Part shown: piece by piece, positions 1-9,840 of the stretch
Layout: each line of letters starts with the position of its first letter
How positions within the stretch are numbered: the first letter of the stretch is position 1
NCBI GenBank assembly: GCA_946807835.1
Contig: OX327690.1
Span: 16,526,501-16,590,500, forward strand
Source of the DNA: Ailanthus altissimus
Taxonomy: Eukaryota; Streptophyta; Magnoliopsida; Sapindales; Simaroubaceae
DNA: 64,000 nucleotides
Direction of reading: 5' to 3'
Program-made: the position numbers and the translations under genes
The notes under the pieces: model-generated
What the model saw: only the letters and a program-made list of their open reading frames with translations
Told to the model about the DNA's origin: nothing
The model's database searches: none

Positions 1-19
1 CCAAAGTCATGTTGCCTAT

Positions 20-3000
20 GTATCTACTAAACCATGTAAGGATCTACACCATAGAAACTTGTTGGTATTGATGGGCTTGGTCAACACATCGATTAGGTTA
101 TTATTTGTATGAATTTTTTTTTCATATCCACACTTCCATCTTCTACCACTTCTCGAACAAAATGATATTGAACACCTATGTACTCCCTTCTTGAATGAAA
201 GACTGGATTCCTTGCAATGTGCAAGGCACTTTAACTGTCACAAAATAATTAAACTTTCTCTTGCTTGTGCCCGAACTCCTCTAGTAATCTTTGTATCTAA
301 ATTCCTTCTTTGTAAGGTTGTATAGCTGCCATGTATTCTGTTTCTATAGTAGATAATGCTACAACAATTTGCAATTTCGAAACTTAACTTACAACTCCTC
401 CTACAAGTTTAAACATATAGCCAATAATGAAATTTTTTTTATCAATGTCTCTTGCAAAATCTAAATCCATATAGTCCTTAACAATAAAATCTGATCCTCC
501 GTAACATAAAGCAACATTTGAGGTGCCCTTAATGTATCTAAGGATCCTCCTGACACAACCCCAATGCTCTCTACCAGGATTCGCCATATATCTACTAACT
601 GCTCCCACTGCTTGTGCAATGTCTGGTCTGGTACAAATCATAGCGAACATTAAACTTCCCACTACTGATGCATACGGTACTCGAGACATTTCCTTCCTCT
701 CTACTTCTTTGCTAGGACACATCTTAGAGGATAACTTGAAATTAAAAGGGAGTGGGGTACTAATTGGCTTACAATCTTACATGTTGAAGCGCCACAAGAT
801 TTTTTTTAAGTAGTTCTTTTGAGAAAGCCAAATTTTCTTGTTATTTCTGTCTCGATGAATTTGCATCCCTAGAATCTTGTTTGCTGGTCCTAAGTCCTTC
901 ATATCAAATTCTCTAGCCAATTATGCCTTCAATTTTTGGACTCGAGCTTTGTTGGGGCCTGCCACAAACATGTCATCTATGTACAACAGTAAAATAATAA
1001 AATCATTATCATCTTAAAATATTTTGTAGTATATACAATGGTCTGAACTAAGTCTGTTATATCCAAGGCTGATGATATAGGAATCAAATCTCTTGTACCA
1101 ACACCTCGGTGCCTGTTTGAGACCGTATAGAGATTTGTTCAACCTGCAAAATCAAGTTCTATTTTGCTTCTTCTTTAAAACCTTCTAGTTGGAGCATATA
1201 AATTTCTTCTTCAAGTTCTCTATGAATAAAAGCTATCTTCACATCTAACTGCTCTAGATATAAGTCAAATGTAGCACACATTGCTAGGACTATTCTGACT
1301 GTCGTGAGTCAAACCACAGGGAAAAATATCTCATTAAGTCAATACCTTCTTTCTGAGCATAATCGTTCACCATCAATCTCGTATGATACCGCTCCACTTA
1401 GTCATTATCACCCTGTTTGATCTTGTAGACCATTTGTTACCAATGGCTTTTCTTCCACGTAGTAGTGTAACCAGCTCCTATGTTTTATTCTTATGCAAGG
1501 CTTTAATTTCTTTTTGCATTGTTGTCATCTATAGAGAAACATCTTAACTTTTAGAAGGATCTTAGAAAGTTGTTAGCTTTCCATCCTCTGTTAGAAGGCA
1601 GTATGCAATATGAACCTATATGACATACTCCGAGTGCCATGCTGGTAGTCGTCTCTCATAGGTTGATCAACGATTATCTATAGCCTTAGACTCTACTGGT
1701 TCTTATCTTCATGCTCTAGTGCTGCTTCAGAAGAATCTGAATCTTCTTATATTTGATTATTTTCTATTTGTACTGTTATAGTCTCTGGATTTTTCTTTAC
1801 TGTGCTATCATCTTCATCATTCTTTTACAGTTTATCTTATGCAAATATCACATCTCTGCTGATGACGACCTTATGGGTAGTGGGATCCCGTAGCCGATAC
1901 CCCTTGTCTCTATCAACATATCCTAAGAAAGGGCATTTTTAAAATTTTTGATCCAGCTTCGTTGTTTCTTTGGGATTGTACATCATGTATATAGGAGTTC
2001 CAAATGTATGAAGGTAAGAATAATCAACTAGTTTCCTAGTTCACATCTCCATCGGTGTCTTCAACTCGATTGCTATTGATGGTGACCGATTTACCACATA
2101 ACAGACAATTTTGACTATTTCTGCCAAAAATGCCTTTGCTAAACCTATAGTTCTCAACATAGCTTTTGTTCTCTCCAACAAGGTTCTGTTCATTCGCTCT
2201 GCTACTCCATTCTGTTGAGGTGTGTAAGCTGTACTGAATTGCCGCTTGATGCCTTCTTATTGATAGAATGCAATAAAATCCTCACCAATATATTCTCTTT
2301 CATTATCTGTCCTTAAACATTTGATCTTCTTTTCTGATTCAAATTCTACACGTGCTCTAAATATTCTGATAGTTTCAAACACAAATGACTTCTTCTTGAT
2401 TGGATACACCCAACATCTCCTGGAGTAATCATCTATGAATGATACAAAATATCTCGCTCCCCCTAAGGACATCACCGGTGCTTGCCAAACATTAGAGTGG
2501 ATCAATTATAGAATTTATTTACTTCTAGAATTAGATGTGTTGAACTTTCATTTGTACTGCTTACTTGTGACACAATGCTTACAGAAAGGTAAATAAACCG
2601 ATTTGAGCCCAGAAAGTAAATTTTGATCAGAGAGAATCTTTAAACCTCGTTCTGACATATAGCCCAATTTGCGATGCCACATTATCGTTGACTCTTCTGC
2701 TGAACTAATTGATGCAACAGATGCATCTCTTTCCTACAGTGCTTCTCCACTAAGCATGTACAAAGTTACAGCAACGTTTTCTGCCTTATTACTTCAATCA
2801 CGCCTTTGAGAATTTTCATAGTCCTATTTTTAATTTAGGTCTTACACCTAATGTTATCTAATTGTCCTAATGACAAAAGATTTTTCTTGAGGCCTTTCAC
2901 ATGTCGTACCTCCTAGATAATACGAACAGTACCATCGTACATCTTCATCTTGATGGATCCTATTCTAGCAATTTTTAAAGCACGATCATTCCCCATATAT

Positions 3001-3098
3001 ACAGATCCTCAAGAGATAGGTTCATATTGATGAAACCATTCTCTCTTAAAGGTCATGTGCCATGTAACTTCAGAATCCATGAGCTATACATCATAGAA
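20..3098 (-). pseudogene. Copia-1 pol remnant (integrase, RT, RNase H)
   Basis: Reading the minus strand, the integrase core is near 2257-2505 (FIDDYSRRCWVYPIKKK, then the catalytic stretch CLRTDNEREY with E replacing G). The RT active site near 960-990 reads LLYIDDM, a Copia YVDD variant. The palm/connection region continues through SRVPYASVVGSLMFAM and TRPDIAQAVGAVSRYM at 384-722. RNase H follows with LSTIETEYMAA near 330 and FVREVVEDGSVDMKK near 120-170, ending in a VLTKP-like motif near position 70. Stops and frameshifts break it into pieces, so no full polyprotein is possible. It encodes the integration and reverse-transcription enzymes of its family. Confidence 0.88.
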
Positions 3099-3943
3099 TC
3101 ATTTTCTACTTTCAACAACTATTGCTGCATCATTGTATAAAGTTTCATCATCATCTGAGGTGGTTGCAATATTTTCTTGAAGTTTGTCTTCTGCACTTTT
3201 CTTTAATCTCCAACAATCCTTCTTCAGATGGCCTTTCTTACCATAATGGTAGCACTTGACATTATTTTTACTTCTGTATTTTGATCTACTATGATTTTGA
3301 CTCCTACTAGAGCCACGTTCAGTTGATCTACCTCTCATCATTGTTAAAGCTTCTGCTTGTTACGAACATTCCTGTTTGTCTTCTTTATTTTTTCGTCTTT
3401 GTTCTTCTGTCAGTACAACAGCTGTAACATCATTAAAGACTAAGAAGTTCATTAGGATGTTATTCGTTAAGTTGATGATGAGTTGATCATATGAATTAGG
3501 TAGGCTTTGAAGCAGAATCTCCGCACGTTCACCTGCCTCTATTTTATGCCCCAAGGAAGTGAGTTGGGAAAATATAGTATTTAATGTGTTGATGTGTTCT
3601 GTCACTGAAGTGGATTTTTCCATTCGAAGGATGTACAATCTCTTTTTTAAGAAGATCTTGTTGTGCAGAGATTTGGCCTCATACAATTTTATGAGAGTTT
3701 TCAGATCGTTTTTGCTGCCTTCTTTTTCGCCACACTGGATAGCACATTATCAGCAAGTGCTAGATGCAAATCAGCAACTACATTACTGTCAATCTTATTC
3801 CACTTGATATCATCAGTGATACCAGCGAGCCTTTCATCAATTGCTTCTAAACATTTATTTTTCCTTAAAATCGTCTTTATTTTTATTTTTCACAATGTGA
3901 AATTACCTCCATTGAACTTTTCAACTTCATATTTTACCGCCAT
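3099..3943 (-). pseudogene. Copia-1 gag remnant
   Basis: The start is placed at the ATG at 3943-3941 (MAVKYEVEKFNGGNF), a typical Copia gag opening, about 170 bases downstream of the primer binding site. A UBN2/retrotran_gag-type domain follows (LHNKIFLKKRLYILRMEK, ILLQSLPNSYDQLI). A nucleocapsid zinc knuckle near 3215-3255 reads CYHYGKKGHLKKDC, so the second cysteine of CX2CX4HX4C has become tyrosine. There are in-frame stops and at least one frameshift near 3690. Gag packages the element RNA; this copy is dead. Confidence 0.85.
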
Positions 3944-3990
3944 TACTTTTCACCATAGATTGGTTTCTGCTAGGATCGGCTCATACTATT

Positions 3991-4100
3991 TCACGTAAAT
4001 AGTAATTATACATATGAACAATACTAGTATGTATAAATAGTAACCATATACGTGAACAATAACTATATATGTGAATAGTATTATATACGTGAACAGTGAC
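3991..4100 (-). repeat. Short tandem repeats in the Copia-1 leader
   Basis: Between gag and the primer binding site are about five to six degenerate copies of a ~20-base unit resembling ATATACGTGAACAGTAA (for example TATACGTGAACAATAACT, then ATATGTGAATAGTATT, then ATATACGTGAACAGTGAC). They lie in the untranslated leader of the element. Function is unknown. Confidence 0.75.
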
Positions 4101-4115
4101 CTCCTTCAACCAGAA

Positions 4116-4127
4116 GCTCTGATACCA
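4116..4127 (-). other. Copia-1 primer binding site (tRNA-iMet)
   Basis: The minus strand reads TGGTATCAGAGC, the usual plant Copia primer site complementary to the 3' end of initiator tRNA-Met. It starts one base inside the LTR terminus and fixes the element orientation as minus. Confidence 0.92.
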
Positions 4128-4128
4128 C

Positions 4129-4541
4129 TGTTAGAAATTTGAGGGGTGATGCAAGGTTGCAGCTAAAGTGAAATTGAGTAAAAATAATGAAAATAAAAAT
4201 AAGACAAAACATAAGAATTTATATGGTTCGACTTTTAGCCTACATCCACGGGCGAAGACAGAAGAATCTTTTACTACTAGAAATAGAGAATATAGGTATT
4301 GTAGTATTTTAGCTTTACAACCCAAAATCTCCAATACACTCAATTCTCTCAAATCACTCAAAAATACATAGCTTTAAAACTCTCTCTAAATTGAATTACA
4401 AATGAATTACTAAGCTCTTCCTTTTATAGGGAGAGTTTAGCGTGTGAACAGCCTTAAAAAAGGTTGTCCACCATTGTAATTTTGCTGGCATCGTATGCAA
4501 GCAAATTATTATGTAGTTGGCACACGATGCAACTGCTAACA
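4129..4541 (-). repeat. Copia-1 5' LTR
   Basis: The LTR is bounded by the inverted termini TGTTAG and CTAACA and abuts the primer site. The partner LTR is off the left edge, so the outer end at 4541 rests only on the terminal motif (4547 is an alternative). It has a TATA box (4421-4430). In U5 near 4225-4260 is the ATGGTTCGAC ... CCTACATCCACGGGC signature often seen in plant LTRs. Confidence 0.78.
4421..4430 (-). promoter_or_regulatory. TATA box of the Copia-1 LTR
   Basis: The minus strand reads CCTATAAAAG about 290 bases upstream of the primer site, the expected place for the LTR core promoter. Whether it is still used cannot be seen. Confidence 0.6.
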
Positions 4542-4725
4542 ATAACATGTTAGTCGTTATTCTTCACGATCTATAAGATATTTCCATGAAACTGATGTCA
4601 AGAAACTGCTAATAAATATTTGACAACTGGTTATCTTTAACAAAGAAAGAGATCCCACTAGCTTATAAGGTCGGTACTATGTAGTAAAGAGTGGACTTAC
4701 TCCAATCAGTTGAAGGACAATAACA

Positions 4726-5366
4726 ATGGAGATGAAGCCAGCAGAAATTAGCAGCTCAAAGATGTTCAGTGACTACAACAAAAGATACAAGCATTTCAGC
4801 CCAACACTCGGCTGCTCAATGACTTTCCAATCTATTTCCATCCCTCTTCTTCTCATTCCCACAAATTCCCTGTACTTTACTAGCTCTTAGGGCTTACCTG
4901 CAATGATGAAAATTTTATTATTAAGGCAGGGGTTCAACACACAGCTTCAGCTGAGGGTGTGGCTCTAATTGCACCCGATACATCTCCAAAAGGTCTGAAT
5001 GTGGAAGAAGCGGCTGATAGCTGGGATTTTGATCTAGGTGCCGAATATTATCTTAATACCACATAGGAGAAGTAGAAGAACTGGAGCATGTATGACTATG
5101 TTGTCAAGGAACTACTAGAACTTCCGAATGAAAATTTTCCACAGCTTGATACATCTAGGGCATCCATATCTGGTCATTCTCTAAATAGGCATGGTGCTCT
5201 AACAATTTATCTGGAAAATCTTCACAAGTCTGTATCTGCTTTTGCCCCAGTTAACTGTCCTTGGGGTTAGAAGGCTTTCACAAATTATCTAGGTGGCAAC
5301 AAAGCTGAGTGGGAAGAGTATGACGCCACTTCCATTGTTTCAAAGTTCAAAAATGTATCTTCATAG
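4726..5366 (+). pseudogene. SFGH: Processed pseudogene of S-formylglutathione hydrolase (esterase D family)
   Basis: The translation follows the plant S-formylglutathione hydrolase from its N-terminus: SSKMFSDYNKRYKHFSPTLG near 4770, then [55 protein letters not shown] and KAFTNYLGGNKAEWEEYDAT, ending at a stop in 5364-5366. About two thirds of the protein is present and no introns interrupt it, whereas plant SFGH genes are intron-rich as far as I know. This suggests a retrotransposed cDNA. It is broken by a frameshift and stop near 4865-4890, a stop near 5075, and a Gln-to-stop near 5268. The nucleophile motif GHSMGGHG reads GHSLNRHG. The C-terminal third, with the catalytic Asp and His, is missing. 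The working enzyme releases formate in glutathione-dependent formaldehyde detoxification. Confidence 0.9.
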
Positions 5367-7318
5367 AATACAAGATTTTCATGAATATGATTCCTTGAGT
5401 TTTCCACAGCAAAAACCCCGTCAAGACAATCAACAAATACATTTTCAAAAAGAAAACTCAAGAAAAACAAAACAAATTAACAAATACCTAAAAACTAAAA
5501 TAAACTAAATAGATCAAATACAAACCTAATACTTTCATTCAACGGCAATGGCCTTAGCTAATCCTAAATTCAGACATATGAGGGGGTTTTTTAGAAGGAG
5601 TATTGAGCGTACAATAATCAAGCATCATTGTCCATCCATTTCAATCATCAGCCTCTCTCGTACTCACTTTTTTTATAAAACCTCTTCCCCACAACTGACC
5701 CTATATATAAATGACATCGACATCATGATCGACAAAGACAATGACGTAGGTGCTTCATGTTTAGGATCGTTTTTTATCATCGCTTTTGTTGGAAGGGGAG
5801 GAGAAGGTGAAGGAGGAAGATGATGGGTCGTCGGGTTGAGATGGCGATTATAATTGTGATTTTTGGAGAGGGGGTTAGGGTTTGTGAGAGATCGAGGGGA
5901 ATGGTGCAGAGAGAAGAATTAAACAATTGTTTTTCTTTCTTTCCAGTTCTTTAGCCCTAAAATCACAACATTTTGAGGGGAATGCCATTTTGAGGGAAGA
6001 AATATTAATATTTTTAAAATTTAAAAAAATTATTTTTTTAATAAAATCACGTTGTTTTATATTTATTATATTATAATATCAATATTTTATTGCACTTTAT
6101 ATTATTGATATTATAATATCAATAACTTATTAATACTTTAAAAAAGTGTTAATGAATTTGACATAATTTTATCATATTAATTAATCATAGATATATTTTT
6201 ATTAATACTATTTAAAAAAGTATATTAGTTAAACCTAATTTTTCAATAGTGCACGTAGCATTGTCTTCTCATGCATAGTAATTTGCCAAAACATTCTTTT
6301 GTCATTTGCATAGAGTATATGGTGCTACCATGACCAGTGTTCTTTGTGATAGAACATTGCATAGTGCTTGCCTAATCATTTCCCGGCATCCGAGGGAACA
6401 TTTATGCATATTGACTTCCATTAAACAAGTCACCTTTGTCTTCATGCAGAGTTGTTCTCATACTACAAGGAGATAAAGCACGTGGATTTAATGATAATTT
6501 GCCACGATATTCAAGCCTTAAAGACTTGCCTTTTCATTCTTCAAGTAAGTATGTGAATGTTTACCTTCAAAACATGAGTAACCACTGAATTGACATGAAG
6601 ATGACTAACTAAAACTCCTCATTTCTACAACTTTTTTAGAGGATAACCTCAATATTTTAACACAAACTCCCTCACAACACTTCAATCTTACAGACCATTA
6701 GAAATGAAATTGCTTAAGATTTAAATTTGAATCGGCAATTACTGATAAGTTAGAATTGGCATATCATGAAAAAGGCACGATATTTGGCGGCTATTTAATG
6801 CAGATTAAACTATCGATCGCGTGTCGAAGAATTAGAGTAGGCGACATGGTGAAACCTTAACCCTAGATTATTTCAGCGGTTAGGATGGCTTCTTGGCTCT
6901 TAAGTATAAAGAGAAGATAGTCACTATTTATCTTTGTCTCAGAGAAAAAAAAGTAAACAATCCTACAGAGAGAAAGCTTGTGCTTTTTCTTTAGAGAATG
7001 TCTTCATTCCTTCAGTACTAATTGACACCAAAACCCCGTATATAGTTAGTACCGTGGTGAATTTATTCATATCTGAATTAGATCCCAAATTATAAGTTCT
7101 TAAGTGTCACTATTTGATGTTTCAATCATTCTAATTATTATCTTTAGATTAACTGAGACTGTTAGGCACCATATTGATGAGGATAATGATATTCAAATTA
7201 GTTACAAGGATCAGGATTCTCTTTCAAATTAAATTTTTACAAACATATGATTGGTAATTGATAAAAGAAAAAATAATAAAAAAATAGATATTGACTACCC
7301 ATGTTTAAGTGCTAATAC
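5367..7318. other. No recognisable gene
   Basis: I find no gene here. 5548-5823 (+) holds an open frame of 91 codons without a recognised domain. Its reverse strand, with CAAACCCTAACCCCC and CT-rich sequence near 5860-5900, looks like a plant 5' leader but leads to no convincing frame. 5990-6240 is very AT-rich and contains a perfect 20-base palindrome at 6104-6123. A TATA-like TATAAAG at about 6905 precedes pyrimidine/purine-rich sequence and could be an old LTR or promoter remnant. Confidence 0.4.
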
Positions 7319-7830
7319 TGTTAGATACAATCTTATAATATTAGATATTATCTCAATAAATATTAGTAAGTAATGTGGTAAATATTTTATCAAATAACGT
7401 ATATGATAAATAGAATAAATTTATTTTATCAAATAACATACGTGAAAAATAGGTGAGATAATTTTAATCCTGTAACTACTCACTTTCTTGATGGGAGAAA
7501 GTGATATTAATTTATCAGATAACGTATATGATAAATGGGATAAATTTATTTTATTAAAGAATATACGTGAAAAATAGATGAGATAATTTTTATTCTATAA
7601 CTATCTACTTTCTTGATGAAAAAAAGTAATAAGGTTATATATATACAAGGAATTGAGAGTCCATATCCTATCCATAAAAGAAATATGTTAATTTTTTTCT
7701 GTAAAATCATCACAAAAAACTCTCAATAAGAATAGGATAAAAAGCCTTAAGTTATTTGCTTTACTTACTTAAACAACAATAGCTTGAAGTACGATTTATT
7801 TTATTTGTATTTACATGAAAGTTTCTTACA
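7319..7830 (+). repeat. Copia-2 5' LTR with an internal duplication
   Basis: It starts TGTTAGATAC and ends TTTCTTACA just before the primer site. A ~120-base block containing AACGTATATGATAAATAG, ATACGTGAAAAATAG and CTTTCTTGATG occurs twice in tandem (about 7385-7495 and 7510-7620) but once in the 3' LTR. This explains the 84-base length difference. A TATA-like stretch TTATATATATA lies near 7635. Confidence 0.87.
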
Positions 7831-7832
7831 TG

Positions 7833-7844
7833 TGGTATCAGAGC
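7833..7844 (+). other. Copia-2 primer binding site (tRNA-iMet)
   Basis: TGGTATCAGAGC lies two bases after the LTR end, the standard Copia arrangement. Confidence 0.92.
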
Positions 7845-7864
7845 AACCTTCAATCTTGTTGTTC

Positions 7865-7891
<27 letters not shown>
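7865..7891. repeat. (AT)n microsatellite in the Copia-2 leader
   Basis: An uninterrupted AT dinucleotide run of about 27 bases lies shortly after the primer binding site. The ~1.3-kb leader from here to gag at 9184 has no coding sequence that I can recognise. Confidence 0.9.
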
Positions 7892-7895
<4 letters not shown>

Positions 7896-9183
7896 TTCAT
7901 GTCTCTATTCTAAATAAATTGGAGCATGTTTATATATATGTGTGTATTTTTTTATTTTTGTTCTTGAGAAATTTCTTAAAATTTATTGTCTCACTTCTCA
8001 TGTTTAAGGTTTAATACATATATTCATAATTATCACTTGTTTGTGATATGAATATTTATATTCCAACAGATTTTGTTTTTTTAATGAATTTTACATGTTT
8101 GATTTAATCCCTTAAGCCTTCGCCATTAATGCTTTAAATCTACAAAGCTAATGGCATAAGTGTTGTTGAAATTCCAATATAGATTAATGGTTCTGGAACT
8201 AAAAAGTTTCAATTTGAAAAAATGGTGTTTAAGAATTCTAATGACTTGTGAATTCTTAAATGCTTTGCCTACTCGCGTGAAATACATAACTTGACTTTTG
8301 GGTGCCTTCAAAAGTAAATAAATATCATTATTTAAAAAAAGGTTAGAAACGTATGTCCATTTTCTGTTGTTGCAAGTTCTCCCATGGAGTTAAATTCTTG
8401 AATGAAAAATGGAATTCTTTTTCTCTATCATCTTGATCACATGTAAGAAAAGGGAAATCATTAGTAGCTGATAACAACAATATTCTGTAGAAATTTTAAA
8501 AGGCATGATAGTTTATTATTTTAGCATTTTTAATAGCTTACGAATTTTGGATAAAATACTTTAGTGTATTAATTCTGTACTTAAAAATATTAGTACAGTT
8601 TTTCAAGTGTTTTAATAGTGTGATGGATTATTAGTAAATTAATATCATAATTAATGTTAATAAATATTATTATAGTCTTAAGAGTAGTTAGCGTCTTAAG
8701 TTATGATAATAATTATAAAGTATAAAATTACACATGGAATCATTTAAGTGATATAGGTATATGACATTTATTAATTACTGTTAATTCATTAAAACAATTA
8801 TTTAGCCCAATAGGGAGACAGTTATTTTAATGAAAGTTGTAGAATAAGATTGTAAATAAGACTTCTAATAAATGAAATTTCTTAAGCCCATAAGTATGAA
8901 AATTCTATTATAGTTTGATGTCTTTTATTTACTAATCTTATAAATAAAGTTTGTGTAAATTCAACTTTTGTATATGACCTTTACCTATAGGAAGGTTTGA
9001 ATTTACAAATTAAATTTAACATTAGTTAATTCAAGATATGGTTTAATTTTATTCGTAGCATTAATATGTATATAATTTTTCTATACAATGGTTTTTAATA
9101 TTTTCAATGATTATCGTATTATAATTTTATGTGGTGATAATATTTTTGCTTGGAAGTAGAATATTTTCTTGACTTTGAGGTGC

Positions 9184-9840
9184 ATGGACCTTAACTTTGC
9201 ATTTTATGAGGACGAACCACTTGTTCTCATGGAATCAAATACGCTAAGTGATAAGCTGCCTATTAATCTTGAGAGTGATCCAATCGCTTGAATCTTATAT
9301 TTATGAAAAATAACATTAGCAAGAGTATAAGAGGTTCAATCCTAAAATGTAATCAGGCTAAGAATTTCATGAGGACCGTTGAAGAGCAATTTGTAAGTTT
9401 TGATAAGACAAGGGCTAGTATCCTTATGAGAAAACTTTTAGGCATAAAGCATAACAATTCTACCAATATGCGTGAGCACATTATGGAGATATATGACATT
9501 GCTGCTCAACTCAAGTCTCTAGAAATTGACATTTTTGAGTCATTCTTGGTTCATTTGATTATGAACTTTCTTCCAAAATAGTATGGTCTATTTTAAATAC
9601 CATATAACATATAAGAATAAATGGACTGTCAATGAACTTTTGACTATGTGTGTTCAAAAGGAGGAGAGACTTAAGAATGAGAAGATAAAGGTTGCTAACC
9701 TTACAACTCATGATAAGGTAAATGACAAGAAGCCTAAGGGTGGTCCTAAATGAAAAAAAAGGAATTTGTCAATGTTCAAGAAAGGCGATGATGTTAAGTG
9801 TTTCTTTTGTAAAAAAAAGGGGCACATGAAGAAGGATTAG
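9184..9840 (+). pseudogene. Copia-2 gag remnant
   Basis: The start at ATG 9184 gives MDLNFAFYEDEPLVLMES, which stops after 35 codons. The frame resumes at 9288 with a gag core (TRASILMRKLLGIKHNN, MREHIMEIYDIAAQLKSLEI). A zinc knuckle near 9797-9840 reads CFFCKKKGHMKKD and then a stop where the last cysteine should be. The layout (gag core, basic stretch, knuckle) is normal for Copia; stops and a frameshift kill it. Confidence 0.83.

Larger units (their letters stand above)
1..4541 (-). mobile_element. Copia-1: decayed Tnt1-like LTR retrotransposon, cut by the window edge
   Basis: On the minus strand the order is 5' LTR (4129-4541), primer binding site, gag, protease/integrase, reverse transcriptase and RNase H, the standard Copia order. 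RNase H runs out close to position 20, so the 3' UTR and 3' LTR lie outside the window. The coding part has many stops and frameshifts and cannot be functional. The gag and RNase H sequences look closest to the Tnt1/Tork group; this is from memory of the family. Confidence 0.9.

Noticed and set aside
5548..5823. 91-codon plus-strand frame
   Set aside because: No recognisable domain, low-complexity Gly/Glu-rich end, no neighbouring signals; could not be supported as a gene.
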